The position numbers were made by a program, and so were the translations under genes. Below, one piece after another: positions 17,270 to 27,119 of a stretch of 64,000 nt of DNA. The notes beneath the pieces were generated by a model. That model did not search any database, was not told the origin of the DNA, and saw only the letters and a program-made list of their open reading frames with translations. Origin of the DNA: Dyadobacter arcticus (GTDB lineage Bacteria > Bacteroidota > Bacteroidia > Cytophagales > Spirosomataceae); contig NZ_JAASQJ010000003.1 in assembly GCF_011762185.1 (NCBI RefSeq), positions 682,001-746,000 of the forward strand, given 5' to 3'. The stretch's first letter is position 1. Every line of letters starts with the position of its first letter.

Positions 17270-18187
17270 ATGTCGAATATGCCAATTCATCGGTTCAAAA
17301 CCATCAGCGAATTTCACCAGTTCAGGGGATATCCTAAGCCGGAACATCCATTGGTGAGTGTTATTAATATGGAAGAGATTAAGCGTTTGCCTGCCAATGA
17401 GATGGGTTTGGTGAAGGACTTTTATTCCATTGCATTGAAACGGAATTTCAATGTGAAAATGAAATATGGCCAGCAGGATTTCGACTTTAATGATGGCGTA
17501 ATGTTTTTTATGGCTCCTGGCCAGGTGCTCAGGCTTGAAGTTGAAGCAGATACTGCGATACAGCAGTCGGGATGGATGTTACTGGTTCATCCCGACTTTC
17601 TGTGGAACACACCTTTGGCCAAAACCATTAAACAATACGAATATTTCGATTACTCGGTAAATGAAGCCCTGTTTCTTTCAGAAAAAGAGGAGACGACCAT
17701 TTCGGGAGTTATGCAGAGCATTCAGCAGGAGTATCGTTCCAATATTGACAAGTTTAGTCAGGATCTGATCATCGCCCAGATTGAATTGCTGCTTAAATAT
17801 TCAGAAAGGTTTTATCAACGTCAGTTTATTACCAGGAAAATAAGCAATCATCAGATCCTGGATCGTCTGGAACACGTAATTACCGAATTCTTCAACAGCG
17901 ATGATTTGATCAAAACCGGATTGCCCACAGTTCATTATGTTGCTGAAACGCTTAACCTTTCACCCAATTATTTGAGTGGGATGCTCAAATTGTTGACCGG
18001 GCAAACCACGCAGCAACACATTCACCACAGGCTGATTGAGAAAGCAAAAGAGAAACTATCGGTTACCAATCTTTCGGTCAGCGAAATTGCCTACGAGCTA
18101 GGTTTTGAACATCCGCAGTCTTTTAGCAAGCTGTTCAAAACAAAAACTAATTTTTCCCCATTGGAATTTCGACAGTCATTTAATTGA
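17270..18187 (+). CDS. AraC family transcriptional regulator
   Basis: Transcription factor of 305 residues. Residues about 1-180 form a cupin-like sensory domain (NDGVMFFMAPGQVLRLE). The last 100 residues hold two AraC helix-turn-helix motifs, VHYVAETLNLSPNYLSGML and VSEIAYELGFEHPQSFSKLF, ending KTKTNFSPLEFRQS. It is 12 bp after the NmrA-like reductase, and the remnant of an aldo/keto reductase lies convergent just beyond. Together they look like a small oxidoreductase/regulator island common in this phylum. The inducer is unknown. Confidence 0.92.
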   Translation: MSNMPIHRFKTISEFHQFRGYPKPEHPLVSVINMEEIKRLPANEMGLVKDFYSIALKRNFNVKMKYGQQDFDFNDGVMFFMAPGQVLRLEVEADTAIQQSGWMLLVHPDFLWNTPLAKTIKQYEYFDYSVNEALFLSEKEETTISGVMQSIQQEYRSNIDKFSQDLIIAQIELLLKYSERFYQRQFITRKISNHQILDRLEHVITEFFNSDDLIKTGLPTVHYVAETLNLSPNYLSGMLKLLTGQTTQQHIHHRLIEKAKEKLSVTNLSVSEIAYELGFEHPQSFSKLFKTKTNFSPLEFRQSFN

Positions 18188-18238
18188 AAAAACCGATTTG
18201 GAACCGAAAGTCAGTACCGGATCGGTCAATAACTGCTT

Positions 18239-18678
<440 letters not shown>

Positions 18679-18807
18679 TTATTTTGGATTACCAAGAACG
18701 TCGTCATCGTGTGATGAACAATACTGGTAATACCACTGCAAAATTATGCCACCGTTGACCTGACTTTTGAACGAAAAATCAACAGAAGAGTAATGATTTA
18801 AAATATT

Positions 18808-19110
18808 TCAAAGGACATTTCCTTCAATTAGTATGATCTTCTCGACCGATTCGTCTTTCAAATGCATATGCTTCAACCGGTCCGGGTCGTCTCGATATCC
18901 TTCAAAACTTTTCCGATCTGTAAAAATGACAAGGTGAATTTCATAAGGAAAGCCTAATGTTGTGGCAACGACCGAAGAAACGGTTGGGCGTACACGGTAG
19001 ACCAATTCCCCATTGTGCCGTTGAAGTAATGGCAAAACCTGGTCTTCAAAAAAGTGAAAGGCACTTTCTTTTCCTTCCTTTATAAAAATAAGCTGAGTAT
19101 AATAGATCAT
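18808..19110 (-). CDS. DUF1330-like protein
   Basis: Small protein of 100 residues starting at MIYYTQLIFIKEGKE (ATG 19110). The frame extends upstream to 19236 but that part is low quality and would overlap the next gene. The sequence fits a dimeric alpha/beta barrel: FFEDQVLPLLQRHNGELVYRVRP, then FPYEIHLVIFTDRKSFEGYRDDP. This resembles DUF1330/ABM-like proteins. Its function is unknown. It is downstream of the DUF2306 gene on the same strand (71 bp gap). Confidence 0.75.
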   Translation of the reverse strand: MIYYTQLIFIKEGKESAFHFFEDQVLPLLQRHNGELVYRVRPTVSSVVATTLGFPYEIHLVIFTDRKSFEGYRDDPDRLKHMHLKDESVEKIILIEGNVL

Positions 19111-19181
19111 TCTAGGTGGTTGGAAGATATTGTAAGGAAAAGTTTTACAAAAACGCAAATTTTTGCATATTACCAATGCCA

Positions 19182-20021
19182 TTATTTTAATCTTGGCAGC
19201 CACATTCCCATCGTTGCCCCAAATATCCCAATACACATCATGACTGTAAAAGTCAGAATAACCGCAGATGTAACAATACTAAATTCCCTATGCTGACTTT
19301 TCTGAGCGTACAAATACATCTCTAATACGATCAGCGAAAGCGGAACTGAATAGGTGATGATGGATAGTGTCGTCAGGAAAGGGCCTGTAAACGTTTCAGG
19401 ATCGAAACCGGCAGGGCCGCCGTTGACCAGCAACCAGAACATCAATCCCACCCTGAAAAACCAGACGCCATTCACGACCATAAACAGCCGTAACGCCCAG
19501 CTTCTGTGTTTTTCCAATTGCCTGGACCGGGCATATCTGATAGCCAACAAGGCAAATGAAATGATATAGATGGCCTGAACGCTAATGCTGATGCGCTGTG
19601 TCTGATCCCCTATTCCCCCGCGTGTCCATACCATGATAAGCCCTGCACTGCCAACAAGGATTGCAAGAATTACATATACCCTGCCAAGCCAACGATGAAA
19701 AAGTGGTAAGTGCCTGCGTATTTGTGGAATGAGTTGCAAAGGCCCGCCAATTACTAGTATCGCGGCTAATAACACATGCAGTCCTACAATTAAATTCCCT
19801 TTCAAATCTCCTTCCACATAGCCGTGCGGAAGTACCTGGTTCCATTTTTCGAACGCTCCGGAGAAAGCGCTTTTGCCATAAAATGATACGATATAAAACG
19901 CAAATATCCATTGACCAATCGTTGCGACGGTTAGCCAGGAGGCGGCTGCAAAAGTCAGTATTTTCGGGACAAAGGATGTTTTTGTTTTTTCGGAGTGTAG
20001 GATGTTTGCTTTGGTCATCAT
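19182..20021 (-). CDS. DUF2306 membrane protein
   Basis: Integral membrane protein of 279 residues with about seven hydrophobic helices. It has the DUF2306 signature LLAAILVIGGPLQLIPQIR followed by LPLFHRWLGRVYV. Paired histidines around LFHRW and KHRSWALRL are candidates for metal or heme contact, but this is inference. A perfect 8-4-8 palindrome lies 15 bp upstream of its start and a Crp/Fnr gene lies just upstream on the same strand, so regulation by that protein is possible. Confidence 0.85.
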   Translation of the reverse strand: MMTKANILHSEKTKTSFVPKILTFAAASWLTVATIGQWIFAFYIVSFYGKSAFSGAFEKWNQVLPHGYVEGDLKGNLIVGLHVLLAAILVIGGPLQLIPQIRRHLPLFHRWLGRVYVILAILVGSAGLIMVWTRGGIGDQTQRISISVQAIYIISFALLAIRYARSRQLEKHRSWALRLFMVVNGVWFFRVGLMFWLLVNGGPAGFDPETFTGPFLTTLSIITYSVPLSLIVLEMYLYAQKSQHREFSIVTSAVILTFTVMMCIGIFGATMGMWLPRLK

Positions 20022-20035
20022 AATCGAACGGCCGG

Positions 20036-20055
20036 TTAAGTTTTATTAAACTTAA
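20036..20055. promoter_or_regulatory. Perfect 20-bp palindrome upstream of DUF2306 gene
   Basis: TTAAGTTT (20036-20043), TATT, AAACTTAA (20048-20055). It lies 15 bp before the DUF2306 start and about 80 bp after the stop of the upstream Crp/Fnr gene. A dimeric regulator site is plausible. Confidence 0.45.
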
Positions 20056-20137
20056 GGTCGATGCTGCCTTCGCTGACTAGACAAATGTCCATTACGGATG
20101 AGCGGTTGTATTGAGGTGTGGGCGTTTGATTACTTTC

Positions 20138-20710
20138 CTATCCCCTTAATCTGCTCAAATGCCGCTGCGTGATCCCCAGATAAGAGGCAATATAGCGTAA
20201 CGGTACGTTCCGGACGATGTTTGGTTTCTCTTTCAAGAACTTCAAATAACGTTCTTCGGCGGTTAAGGTAGCCATGTCGTTGATCCGGTTTTTATCTTCC
20301 TGAAGGTGTCTTTGCAGGATACGTATCGTATAATCCTTCTGCGTAATACTGTTTTTTGCCCCTTCGTCCACATCATCTCGGCTGATCCTGAGCAACTCAC
20401 AATCCGTGATACAATGCAGGTTTTCGCCGGAAACCGTGCGGTTCATAAAGCCCGTGTAAGAGGTAAAAAAACGGGGACCATTATTCAGGTCCGTGGTGAT
20501 TTCATTACCTTCCTTATCCATATGAAAGTTTCGCATATAGCCCGACACGATGAAATTATGGAATTCGGGTATTTGTCCGGCCCGATCAATAATCGTATCT
20601 CTTGAAACAAAAACCGGCTTGAAGGATCGGCGGATTGAGGCCTTATCAGATTCCGGCAACGTTAAAATCTCTTCGATATAATGGAAGAAGCCAAGGTAGT
20701 AATGCTCCAT
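20138..20710 (-). CDS. Crp/Fnr family transcriptional regulator
   Basis: Transcription factor of 190 residues, start MEHYYLGFFHY at 20710; an upstream in-frame start at 20782 gives an unlikely tail. The N-terminal cyclic-nucleotide-binding-like barrel (about 15-120) has the Bacteroidota form DTIIDRAGQIPEFHNFIVSGY and lacks the Arg/Glu set that binds cAMP. The C-terminal winged helix ends RYIASYLGITQRHLSRLRG. No cysteines placed for an iron-sulfur cluster. Its target may be the neighbouring DUF2306 gene, which has a palindrome in its leader. Confidence 0.88.
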   Translation of the reverse strand: MEHYYLGFFHYIEEILTLPESDKASIRRSFKPVFVSRDTIIDRAGQIPEFHNFIVSGYMRNFHMDKEGNEITTDLNNGPRFFTSYTGFMNRTVSGENLHCITDCELLRISRDDVDEGAKNSITQKDYTIRILQRHLQEDKNRINDMATLTAEERYLKFLKEKPNIVRNVPLRYIASYLGITQRHLSRLRG

Positions 20711-20848
20711 GTGATGGTGTTGAACAGCAATGAGAAACAGCAAAAGTAATTTACATACTATTTCTGGAACTTCGAACGCCACCGCTGGTTGAATGCCATG
20801 TTCAGACTACTAACAACATTCGCAGGTCCCCAGCCCGTCAAACATCCT

Positions 20849-23800
20849 TTATTCCACAACCAGCCGGTACTGCCGACTCTGCCCTCGCTCGTCAACTTGC
20901 AAAATATAAACCCCGGCAGACAACGTCTTAGGTAATTTCAATTCCATTATCGCTTTCCCGCGGCTCACAGTTTCCAAGGGATAAATGCGCCCGCTTACAT
21001 CAGAAAATTTTAAAATCGCCTTTTCCGGTTCATCCAACCTCAACTGAAACCGGCTTTGGACTGCTGGGTTTGGGAAAACCACATAAGTCTGGTCAATCAC
21101 TATCGCGGCCCAGGAATAGGTTGTCGTTTTACCATTGAAATCCACCTGCCGCAGCCTATAATAGCTAGTGCCCTGGTGCGGAAGTTCGTCGCGATACTGA
21201 TACGAATGCTTTTGAGAAGCCGTTTGATCCGATGATACTTTGGCCAGTGATTCAATTTGCCGGAGATCGGTACTTCTTTCCAGTTCGAAAAACGCGTTGT
21301 CGATTTCATCAGCTGTTACCCAAGTTAATTTCACCGATCCATTTGGTTCTTTTTTCGCGGAAAAGCTCACGAGGTTTACCGGCAGGGAAGATACATTAAC
21401 AGTAGCAGTTGCTACCGCGGAACAAATGCCAAATGTCCCGGTAACTGAATAGTTGGTATTAGTCACAGGGCTTACTGTTATCGCAGCAGTTGTGGCGGTG
21501 GTCGACCACACATAAGTATCAGCAGCGGATGCGGTGAGGGTTGTGCTGCCGCCTGTTGTAACAGTCAAGCCCGGATCGGCGGCGATACTGATTGAAAAGT
21601 TAGGTGTTTCCGAATTTTCATAAGCGCCCATATCAACCCTACCGTTGAAAATGCGGGTATTTCCAGCCAGATCGAAGTTCCCGACCGTGGCTGATGTTGT
21701 TCCCGGATTTCCATTATTTTTAGCTGGGGAACATGCAATAAGCCTTAGGTCACCAGGAGTTCCCGACAATGCAACGGGTTGACTAATGAACTTTGGATTT
21801 ACATTCAGATTATTTGAACCAGCGCCACTCCATCCGCCCTGAACAATGCTGTATGAGATTACTGGATTGCTTGATGACTGATTGGCTACCTCGCTGCTGT
21901 TTCCCCACAAAATACTGTTGGTGACGGCTGGCGACGCATTGCTGGTGTTAAATAACCCGCCTCCCGAACCCGAAGCATCATTGCCAGAAAAACTGCTATT
22001 CAAAATTGTAGGGCCCGATGATTCATTGTACATGCCTCCACCATTGCCGCTTTCATTGATTTGAAAAGCACAATTAATCAAACCGGGAGATGAAAAACTA
22101 TTACTCATTCCACCCCCGCGAAGACCATAATTGTAAACAAAAGAGCAGTTGGTCACACTTGGGCTCGAAGAATTATTATCTAATCCGCCGCCAAAATAGG
22201 CCTGGTTTACTTCGAAGGAGCAATTGCGGATGGCCGCATTGGATCTATAATTCAATATGCCTGCGCCGTAACTATCTGGATAGGATGTGGTATTACCGGC
22301 CACATAAGTAGCAGACCCCAGACCAATGGTTAGTCCGTCCAGAATGGCTGTTCCGTTCAGTTCGCGCCCTACAGCGGTGAGGTTATTGACTACATGATAT
22401 ACATTGTTTTCCAAATTATTGTCCGACTGGATTTCACCGCTCAGGATGGTTTCATTATCACCAACGTACAGATTCCGGTCCGACAGGGCCAATTCATCTC
22501 CCTTGAATCCTCCATAAACGGCAAGATTATTTCCCATTACAAACGATTTTGTACGTGGGTCAATGGGATTTGCCTGACCAAATGCATCAACAGAAGGAGT
22601 ATAAGTACCTTTTGCAATCCAGATTTGTGTGATTTGCGTACAACTTTTAGCAGCGTTAAGGGCAGATTGAAGTGAACTAAATGCAGTTGCCCACGACAGC
22701 CCATCTCCGACCCCCGGCGGACCGGATTTAACATATAGGATACCGGAATTGCCAATCGGACAACAGGAATTTCCTTCGTCGACCTGCCCATCGAGGTCAT
22801 TGTCTTTATTATCACAAATTTCGTTTGCTCCCGGGAAAATGCTGGCGTCGTTGTCGTCCAGATCGCCATTGCATGCGGTGACGCCGTCATTATCCGTGTC
22901 CACATTGCGGGCGGCGCTGAAAACGGTTGCGATCAGATCCGGTTTGCCGTCCGGATCGCCCGTAACCCTGGCACTAGCGCAAATACTGCCCAGTAGCAAT
23001 ATGCCGGCTACATGGGGTGCGGCCATTGAGGTGCCGCTGGCATAAGCATAACCTCCGTTAAGCCAGGTTGAGGCAACATTCACGCCCGGCGCGCTGTAAT
23101 CGACAGGTGCATTACCAAAGTTGGAAAAGCTTGCCATTTTGTCCGTCATATCCATGGCAGAAACCGTGAAAATGTTGGGCGCATTCACCCGGGCCGGACT
23201 TCGGTAATTCGCAAAAAGATTATCGTTTCCTGCCGCAACCACTACCCTGCATTTCAATGACAAAGCCAAAGTTGCCTCATCCGTCGCCTGATTGGGTACA
23301 CCGCCAAGACTCATATTGACCACGTCAGTGTTCAAGGCACGGGCCGCCACATAATTTATTCCAGCAATTACCAGTGAAGACGAAGTGGTATTCTGATCCG
23401 AAAATACCCGCACCGCAATGACTTCTGCTCCCGCTGCCACTCCGATTACCCCTATCCCATTATCTTTTGCGGCTATGGTACCGGCCACATGCGTGCCATG
23501 CCCGTTCGCATCAGCAGCGCTAGAGCCGATAAAAAATGTGGAAAGTGATGTATTTACGTTTAAATCAGGATGGGTAATATCGACGCCTGAATCGATAATC
23601 CAGACGCGTTTGCCGACGCCCGACGCCCCACCCCCTACCCGGCTGATACCCCAGGGCGTGCATTGGGAGTTTGGATCAATTGTGGCAGCCCTATCCAATG
23701 TAACGGTGACGGCGCCGCCCGCCATGGCCGCTTTCAATGCGTTCCCAGATTCCAATGACATAGACATAACTGGGATCGTTACCAGCTCGGCATTAGGTCC

Positions 23801-24544
23801 TGCGCCCATACCCGGGGCTGTCCCGGGTACATTGTTCAAAATAATTACTCCCACAGCCCCGGCTACCTGTGCATTATATGCCTTTACGCTATATTGGCAT
23901 GTGCCCCTGTCTATCACAGCTATTTTGCCCGTAATTGATTGTATAGGCGCGCAACCCAGGCCTTGGGTTGCAGCACCAGAACCATCATTGACCAATGTGG
24001 CTTCACCGGTTGCATTGGCAGTTGGCCCAAATGCAGCCAGACCAACTGCATTGTTCGGTACCCCGTTCACGATGATAGCAGGCCCGCTACAATTCCCGGC
24101 CAATGGCATTGTCACAGGCGCACCCCCGGTGGAGAGAAAAACTGGCGAATCGGGCAAAATATATTCCACTTGGTCATCTTTTCGGAGCCTTTCAAGTTCC
24201 GCTCCGGTCAAGCCGTTAATTGCAAATCCATTGAGCGCAGTTTCGTAAATGTGAAGTATTTGCTTTCCGAGAAGTTTGTTTTTGACCAACGTTGCGGCAA
24301 CCTCTTCCCGCATCAACCGTTGACGGGTCTGTACCGATTCCGCGGCATTCAACCGCTTGCCAGCTACCGCATTTCTCTTGTATACTACAATATACTGTCC
24401 TGTATTGGACTTGTCTGGCATGTCAATGTTTTGTGCAGATTTACGGAATCCCTGGCTGATGCCTTTCAAATTGGACATTAAAAGGCATAGTATTATCGGC
24501 AACGCCCTAATCAATATAAAAAAAAGTGAGGAAAGTTGGGTCAT
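20849..24544 (-). CDS. Secreted subtilase (S8) with leading PA domain, beta-helix and T9SS type A signal
   Basis: Very large secreted serine protease, 1231 residues. Order: signal peptide (about 10-32); I9-type propeptide (about 48-135); PA domain (about 145-288, ITGKIAVIDRGTCQYSVKAYNA); S8 catalytic domain (about 295-545). The catalytic triad is Asp318 (WIIDSG), His349 (NGHGTHVAGT) and Ser506 (SGTSMAAPHVAG), with oxyanion Asn440. Then come a MopE-like Ca-binding motif (549-590, TDNDGVTACNGDLDD), a right-handed beta-helix of parallel repeats (about 605-960), an Ig/PKD-like domain, a fibronectin-like domain and a C-terminal type A sorting domain ending YRLVVE. It should be exported by Sec, then type IX secretion, and attached or released at the surface. 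The PA placement is unusual. Confidence 0.93.
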   Translation of the reverse strand: MTQLSSLFFILIRALPIILCLLMSNLKGISQGFRKSAQNIDMPDKSNTGQYIVVYKRNAVAGKRLNAAESVQTRQRLMREEVAATLVKNKLLGKQILHIYETALNGFAINGLTGAELERLRKDDQVEYILPDSPVFLSTGGAPVTMPLAGNCSGPAIIVNGVPNNAVGLAAFGPTANATGEATLVNDGSGAATQGLGCAPIQSITGKIAVIDRGTCQYSVKAYNAQVAGAVGVIILNNVPGTAPGMGAGPNAELVTIPVMSMSLESGNALKAAMAGGAVTVTLDRAATIDPNSQCTPWGISRVGGGASGVGKRVWIIDSGVDITHPDLNVNTSLSTFFIGSSAADANGHGTHVAGTIAAKDNGIGVIGVAAGAEVIAVRVFSDQNTTSSSLVIAGINYVAARALNTDVVNMSLGGVPNQATDEATLALSLKCRVVVAAGNDNLFANYRSPARVNAPNIFTVSAMDMTDKMASFSNFGNAPVDYSAPGVNVASTWLNGGYAYASGTSMAAPHVAGILLLGSICASARVTGDPDGKPDLIATVFSAARNVDTDNDGVTACNGDLDDNDASIFPGANEICDNKDNDLDGQVDEGNSCCPIGNSGILYVKSGPPGVGDGLSWATAFSSLQSALNAAKSCTQITQIWIAKGTYTPSVDAFGQANPIDPRTKSFVMGNNLAVYGGFKGDELALSDRNLYVGDNETILSGEIQSDNNLENNVYHVVNNLTAVGRELNGTAILDGLTIGLGSATYVAGNTTSYPDSYGAGILNYRSNAAIRNCSFEVNQAYFGGGLDNNSSSPSVTNCSFVYNYGLRGGGMSNSFSSPGLINCAFQINESGNGGGMYNESSGPTILNSSFSGNDASGSGGGLFNTSNASPAVTNSILWGNSSEVANQSSSNPVISYSIVQGGWSGAGSNNLNVNPKFISQPVALSGTPGDLRLIACSPAKNNGNPGTTSATVGNFDLAGNTRIFNGRVDMGAYENSETPNFSISIAADPGLTVTTGGSTTLTASAADTYVWSTTATTAAITVSPVTNTNYSVTGTFGICSAVATATVNVSSLPVNLVSFSAKKEPNGSVKLTWVTADEIDNAFFELERSTDLRQIESLAKVSSDQTASQKHSYQYRDELPHQGTSYYRLRQVDFNGKTTTYSWAAIVIDQTYVVFPNPAVQSRFQLRLDEPEKAILKFSDVSGRIYPLETVSRGKAIMELKLPKTLSAGVYILQVDERGQSRQYRLVVE

Positions 24545-24691
24545 AGATTGGTAGGTTGTGATGTAGGAAAGGTTGAGGTCTTACGTCGGAGTACAAGTTT
24601 ATTTAATAAAGGACAATTTATCTAATGTAAGAGGGTCAATCAACAATCGACCATTTCTTTTGTTATTGCCGAACGATAGTATTTGAATATT

Positions 24692-24724
24692 GCATACTTA
24701 TTCTGATAATAAGGCTAAGTATGC
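24692..24724. repeat. Inverted repeat upstream of the alpha/beta hydrolase
   Basis: GCATACTTA (24692-24700) and TAAGTATGC (24716-24724), a perfect 9-bp inverted repeat with a 15-base centre, 49 bp before the ATG. It lies in the 229-bp region between divergent genes and could be an operator. Confidence 0.4.
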
Positions 24725-24773
24725 AAACTACCCCACCAGTGACCATCATTAGAATTAGAAAACAGACGAAATA

Positions 24774-25634
24774 ATGTCAAAAAACATCTTCCTAAGCATT
24801 ATTGCATATTTGGTAATGCAATGTACATTCGCCCAATCAACATTACCTGTTGCTTCGTCCGGAAAAACTATTTTTGGAAGCAACGCAAAAATTGGAAAAT
24901 ACGCTGACATTCGCGGTATCAAAATGTATTATGAAGTTTATGGTACCGGCAAACCTCTGCTGCTCATTCATGGCAACGGAGGTTCACTCGAAAACTTCAA
25001 AAACCAGATCCCTTATTTTGCTAAAAACTATAAGGTTATCGCTGTCGATAGCCGGGCTCATGGAAAGTCGGTTGATACGGGTGACTCGCTCTCGTACGAA
25101 ATGATGGCAGACGATTTTGACGCGCTGCTGACCAAGTTGAGCGTAGACTCCTGCTACGTTATCGGATGGAGCGATGGTGGGATTAATGGATTGCTGTTAG
25201 CAATCCGTCACCCCGAAAAGGTGAAAAAAATGGCCATCACAGGTACAAATCTCTGGCCGGATACCACTGCGGTCGTGCCATCTGTTTTTAATGAACTTGT
25301 AGCCGTAAATGACAGTCTCGCGAAAGTAACCCCCTCACCAGATGTGAAGGCATTGAAAAAACTTTTGAACCTGATGGTCTTCAATCCACACATCTCAACG
25401 GCCGACCTAAAAATGGTTAAAGTCCCTACCCTGGTCATTGGCGGCGATAATGATGTAATTTTGCCAAAACACACAATGGCCATTGCCAATGGCATTCCGC
25501 AATCTTATCTTTGGATATTGCCCAATTCAGGGCATTCAACGCTCATTGTTTATAAAGAAATGTTCAATCAAGTAGTCGCAGATTTTTTAAAAAAGCCTTA
25601 CAAAAAAGTAAAGGGTATGTCCCAACTTGAATAA
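24774..25634 (+). CDS. Secreted alpha/beta hydrolase
   Basis: Hydrolase of 286 residues with an N-terminal signal peptide (ILSIIAYLVMQCTFAQS region), so periplasmic. It keeps the alpha/beta hydrolase core: oxyanion motif LLIHGNGGSLENF, nucleophile elbow GWSDGG (Ser in place of the common GHSxG), acid in VIGGDNDVILP, and His in NSGHST. This is the pattern of esterase/haloperoxidase-like enzymes. The substrate cannot be told. The FlgO/TPR gene begins 60 bp downstream on the same strand. Confidence 0.9.
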   Translation: MSKNIFLSIIAYLVMQCTFAQSTLPVASSGKTIFGSNAKIGKYADIRGIKMYYEVYGTGKPLLLIHGNGGSLENFKNQIPYFAKNYKVIAVDSRAHGKSVDTGDSLSYEMMADDFDALLTKLSVDSCYVIGWSDGGINGLLLAIRHPEKVKKMAITGTNLWPDTTAVVPSVFNELVAVNDSLAKVTPSPDVKALKKLLNLMVFNPHISTADLKMVKVPTLVIGGDNDVILPKHTMAIANGIPQSYLWILPNSGHSTLIVYKEMFNQVVADFLKKPYKKVKGMSQLE

Positions 25635-25694
25635 CCAAACGTAGACTGACTACTTCAACGAAAAATATAAACAGTCCTCCCAAATTAAAAAGTC

Positions 25695-27119
25695 ATGTCA
25701 TTAAGTGAAAAAAATACATTCGTAACGCAATCCTCCTCGCCGGTATCCATTGCGGTTCTGCCATTTCTAAATCTTAGTAATGATATTGAGCAAGAATATT
25801 TCAGCGATGGGGTCACAGAGGAAATTATCAATGTGTTAAGCCATACCCCCAATTTAAAGGTTGCAGGACGCACTTCGTCTTTCAGGTTTAAAGGCGACAA
25901 TCAGGACTTGCGCCAGATAGGCGAGCAGCTGAATGTGGATCATATCCTGGAAGGAAGCGTGCGCAAGTCGGGAAACAGACTGCGCATTACGGCCCAGCTT
26001 GTGAAAGTAGCGGACGGTTATCACCTATGGTCTGAGAAGTATGACAAAGAACTGGAAGACATTTTCGACATTCAGGACGAGATCGCGCAGGCCATTTTGA
26101 GGGAAATAAAAGTGCAGTTGCTGGGTGACGAGCCTGAAAATACCTTCAAACGATATACCAATAACAGTACGGCTTACGAGCTGTATCTGCACGGCCGATA
26201 TTATCACAATAAATTTGCAGGGCTGGACGAGTACAACAAAGCCATCGGCTATTTCGAATCGGCCATTGAAATGGACCCGGAATATGCCATTGCATACGCC
26301 GGGATCGCCTCTTGTTACCTGAATATGTGGTTTTACAGGCACCTGCCCGACACGTACGCATTGCCACTCATGAAGCAAGCGACTGAGCGGGCTCTTTCAT
26401 TGGACAGCGGCATCGCCGAGAGTTATCTGGCTCTGGCTCGTATGCAATTGCTCTACCAAAGGGATTTCGCCGGCGCCTCCGCTTCATTCAAAAAAGCATT
26501 GGAACTGAATTGGAATACCGCAGAATTGCACAGTCAATATGGTCTGTATTGTGGCCTTACCGGCAACTACGCCAGAGCCGAAGAAGAAACTTCCCTCGCG
26601 TTATCGCTTGAACCGTTTTCTTTGATTAATAACTTTTACGCCGGGTACGTATACTGGATTACGGAGAATTTTGAAAAAGCTATTGCGCAGGGCAGAAAAT
26701 TGGTTGCCCTTGAACCTACTTTCTGGGGTGGTCACATGATCGTTGGCCTGAACCTGATCACATTACAAAATTACCCCGAAGCCCAGGAATCACTGGAAAC
26801 CGCGTTGGAAATTAATTACAATGGCATTACGCTCAGCGCCTGCGGTGCTTTATTCGGCTTGTCCGGAGAGACTGAAAGCGCATTGGACATTGTTACCCAA
26901 ATGACCTCTCTCAGCAAAACCCAGGTCGTATCCAATTACGACATGGGAATCGTTTATGCGTCGACCGGCGATGCGGATACCGCCATGGGATATTTTGAAG
27001 CTGCAATCAGTCAGCATGAGTCACCCATGCTGTTTTTTAAATATATCGTCAGGGATTGGCTTTCAGGCGAATTATACGACGAACGTTACGGAGCGCTGAT
27101 CAGCCAGATTGGCGGGTAA
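25695..27119 (+). CDS. FlgO-like/TPR protein
   Basis: Protein of 474 residues. Residues about 15-130 have the FlgO-like adenylate-cyclase-associated fold: IAVLPFLNLSNDIEQEYFSDGVTEEI, then AGRTSSFRFKG and LNVDHILEGSVRKSGNRLRI. The rest is a chain of TPR units (YAIAYAGIASCYLNMW, AELHSQYGLYCGLTGNY). In many bacteria this module follows a DNA-binding or LytTR domain and a membrane helix. Here both are missing, no signal peptide is seen, and the start codon leads straight into the FlgO part. It is likely a cytoplasmic scaffold. Role unknown. Confidence 0.85.
   Translation: MSLSEKNTFVTQSSSPVSIAVLPFLNLSNDIEQEYFSDGVTEEIINVLSHTPNLKVAGRTSSFRFKGDNQDLRQIGEQLNVDHILEGSVRKSGNRLRITAQLVKVADGYHLWSEKYDKELEDIFDIQDEIAQAILREIKVQLLGDEPENTFKRYTNNSTAYELYLHGRYYHNKFAGLDEYNKAIGYFESAIEMDPEYAIAYAGIASCYLNMWFYRHLPDTYALPLMKQATERALSLDSGIAESYLALARMQLLYQRDFAGASASFKKALELNWNTAELHSQYGLYCGLTGNYARAEEETSLALSLEPFSLINNFYAGYVYWITENFEKAIAQGRKLVALEPTFWGGHMIVGLNLITLQNYPEAQESLETALEINYNGITLSACGALFGLSGETESALDIVTQMTSLSKTQVVSNYDMGIVYASTGDADTAMGYFEAAISQHESPMLFFKYIVRDWLSGELYDERYGALISQIGG

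Noticed and set aside
23418..24248. 276-codon open frame opposite the subtilase
   Set aside because: It lies wholly antisense to the PA and S8 domains, is Pro/Ala/Thr-rich and has no recognisable domain; a by-product of the GC pattern of the real gene.
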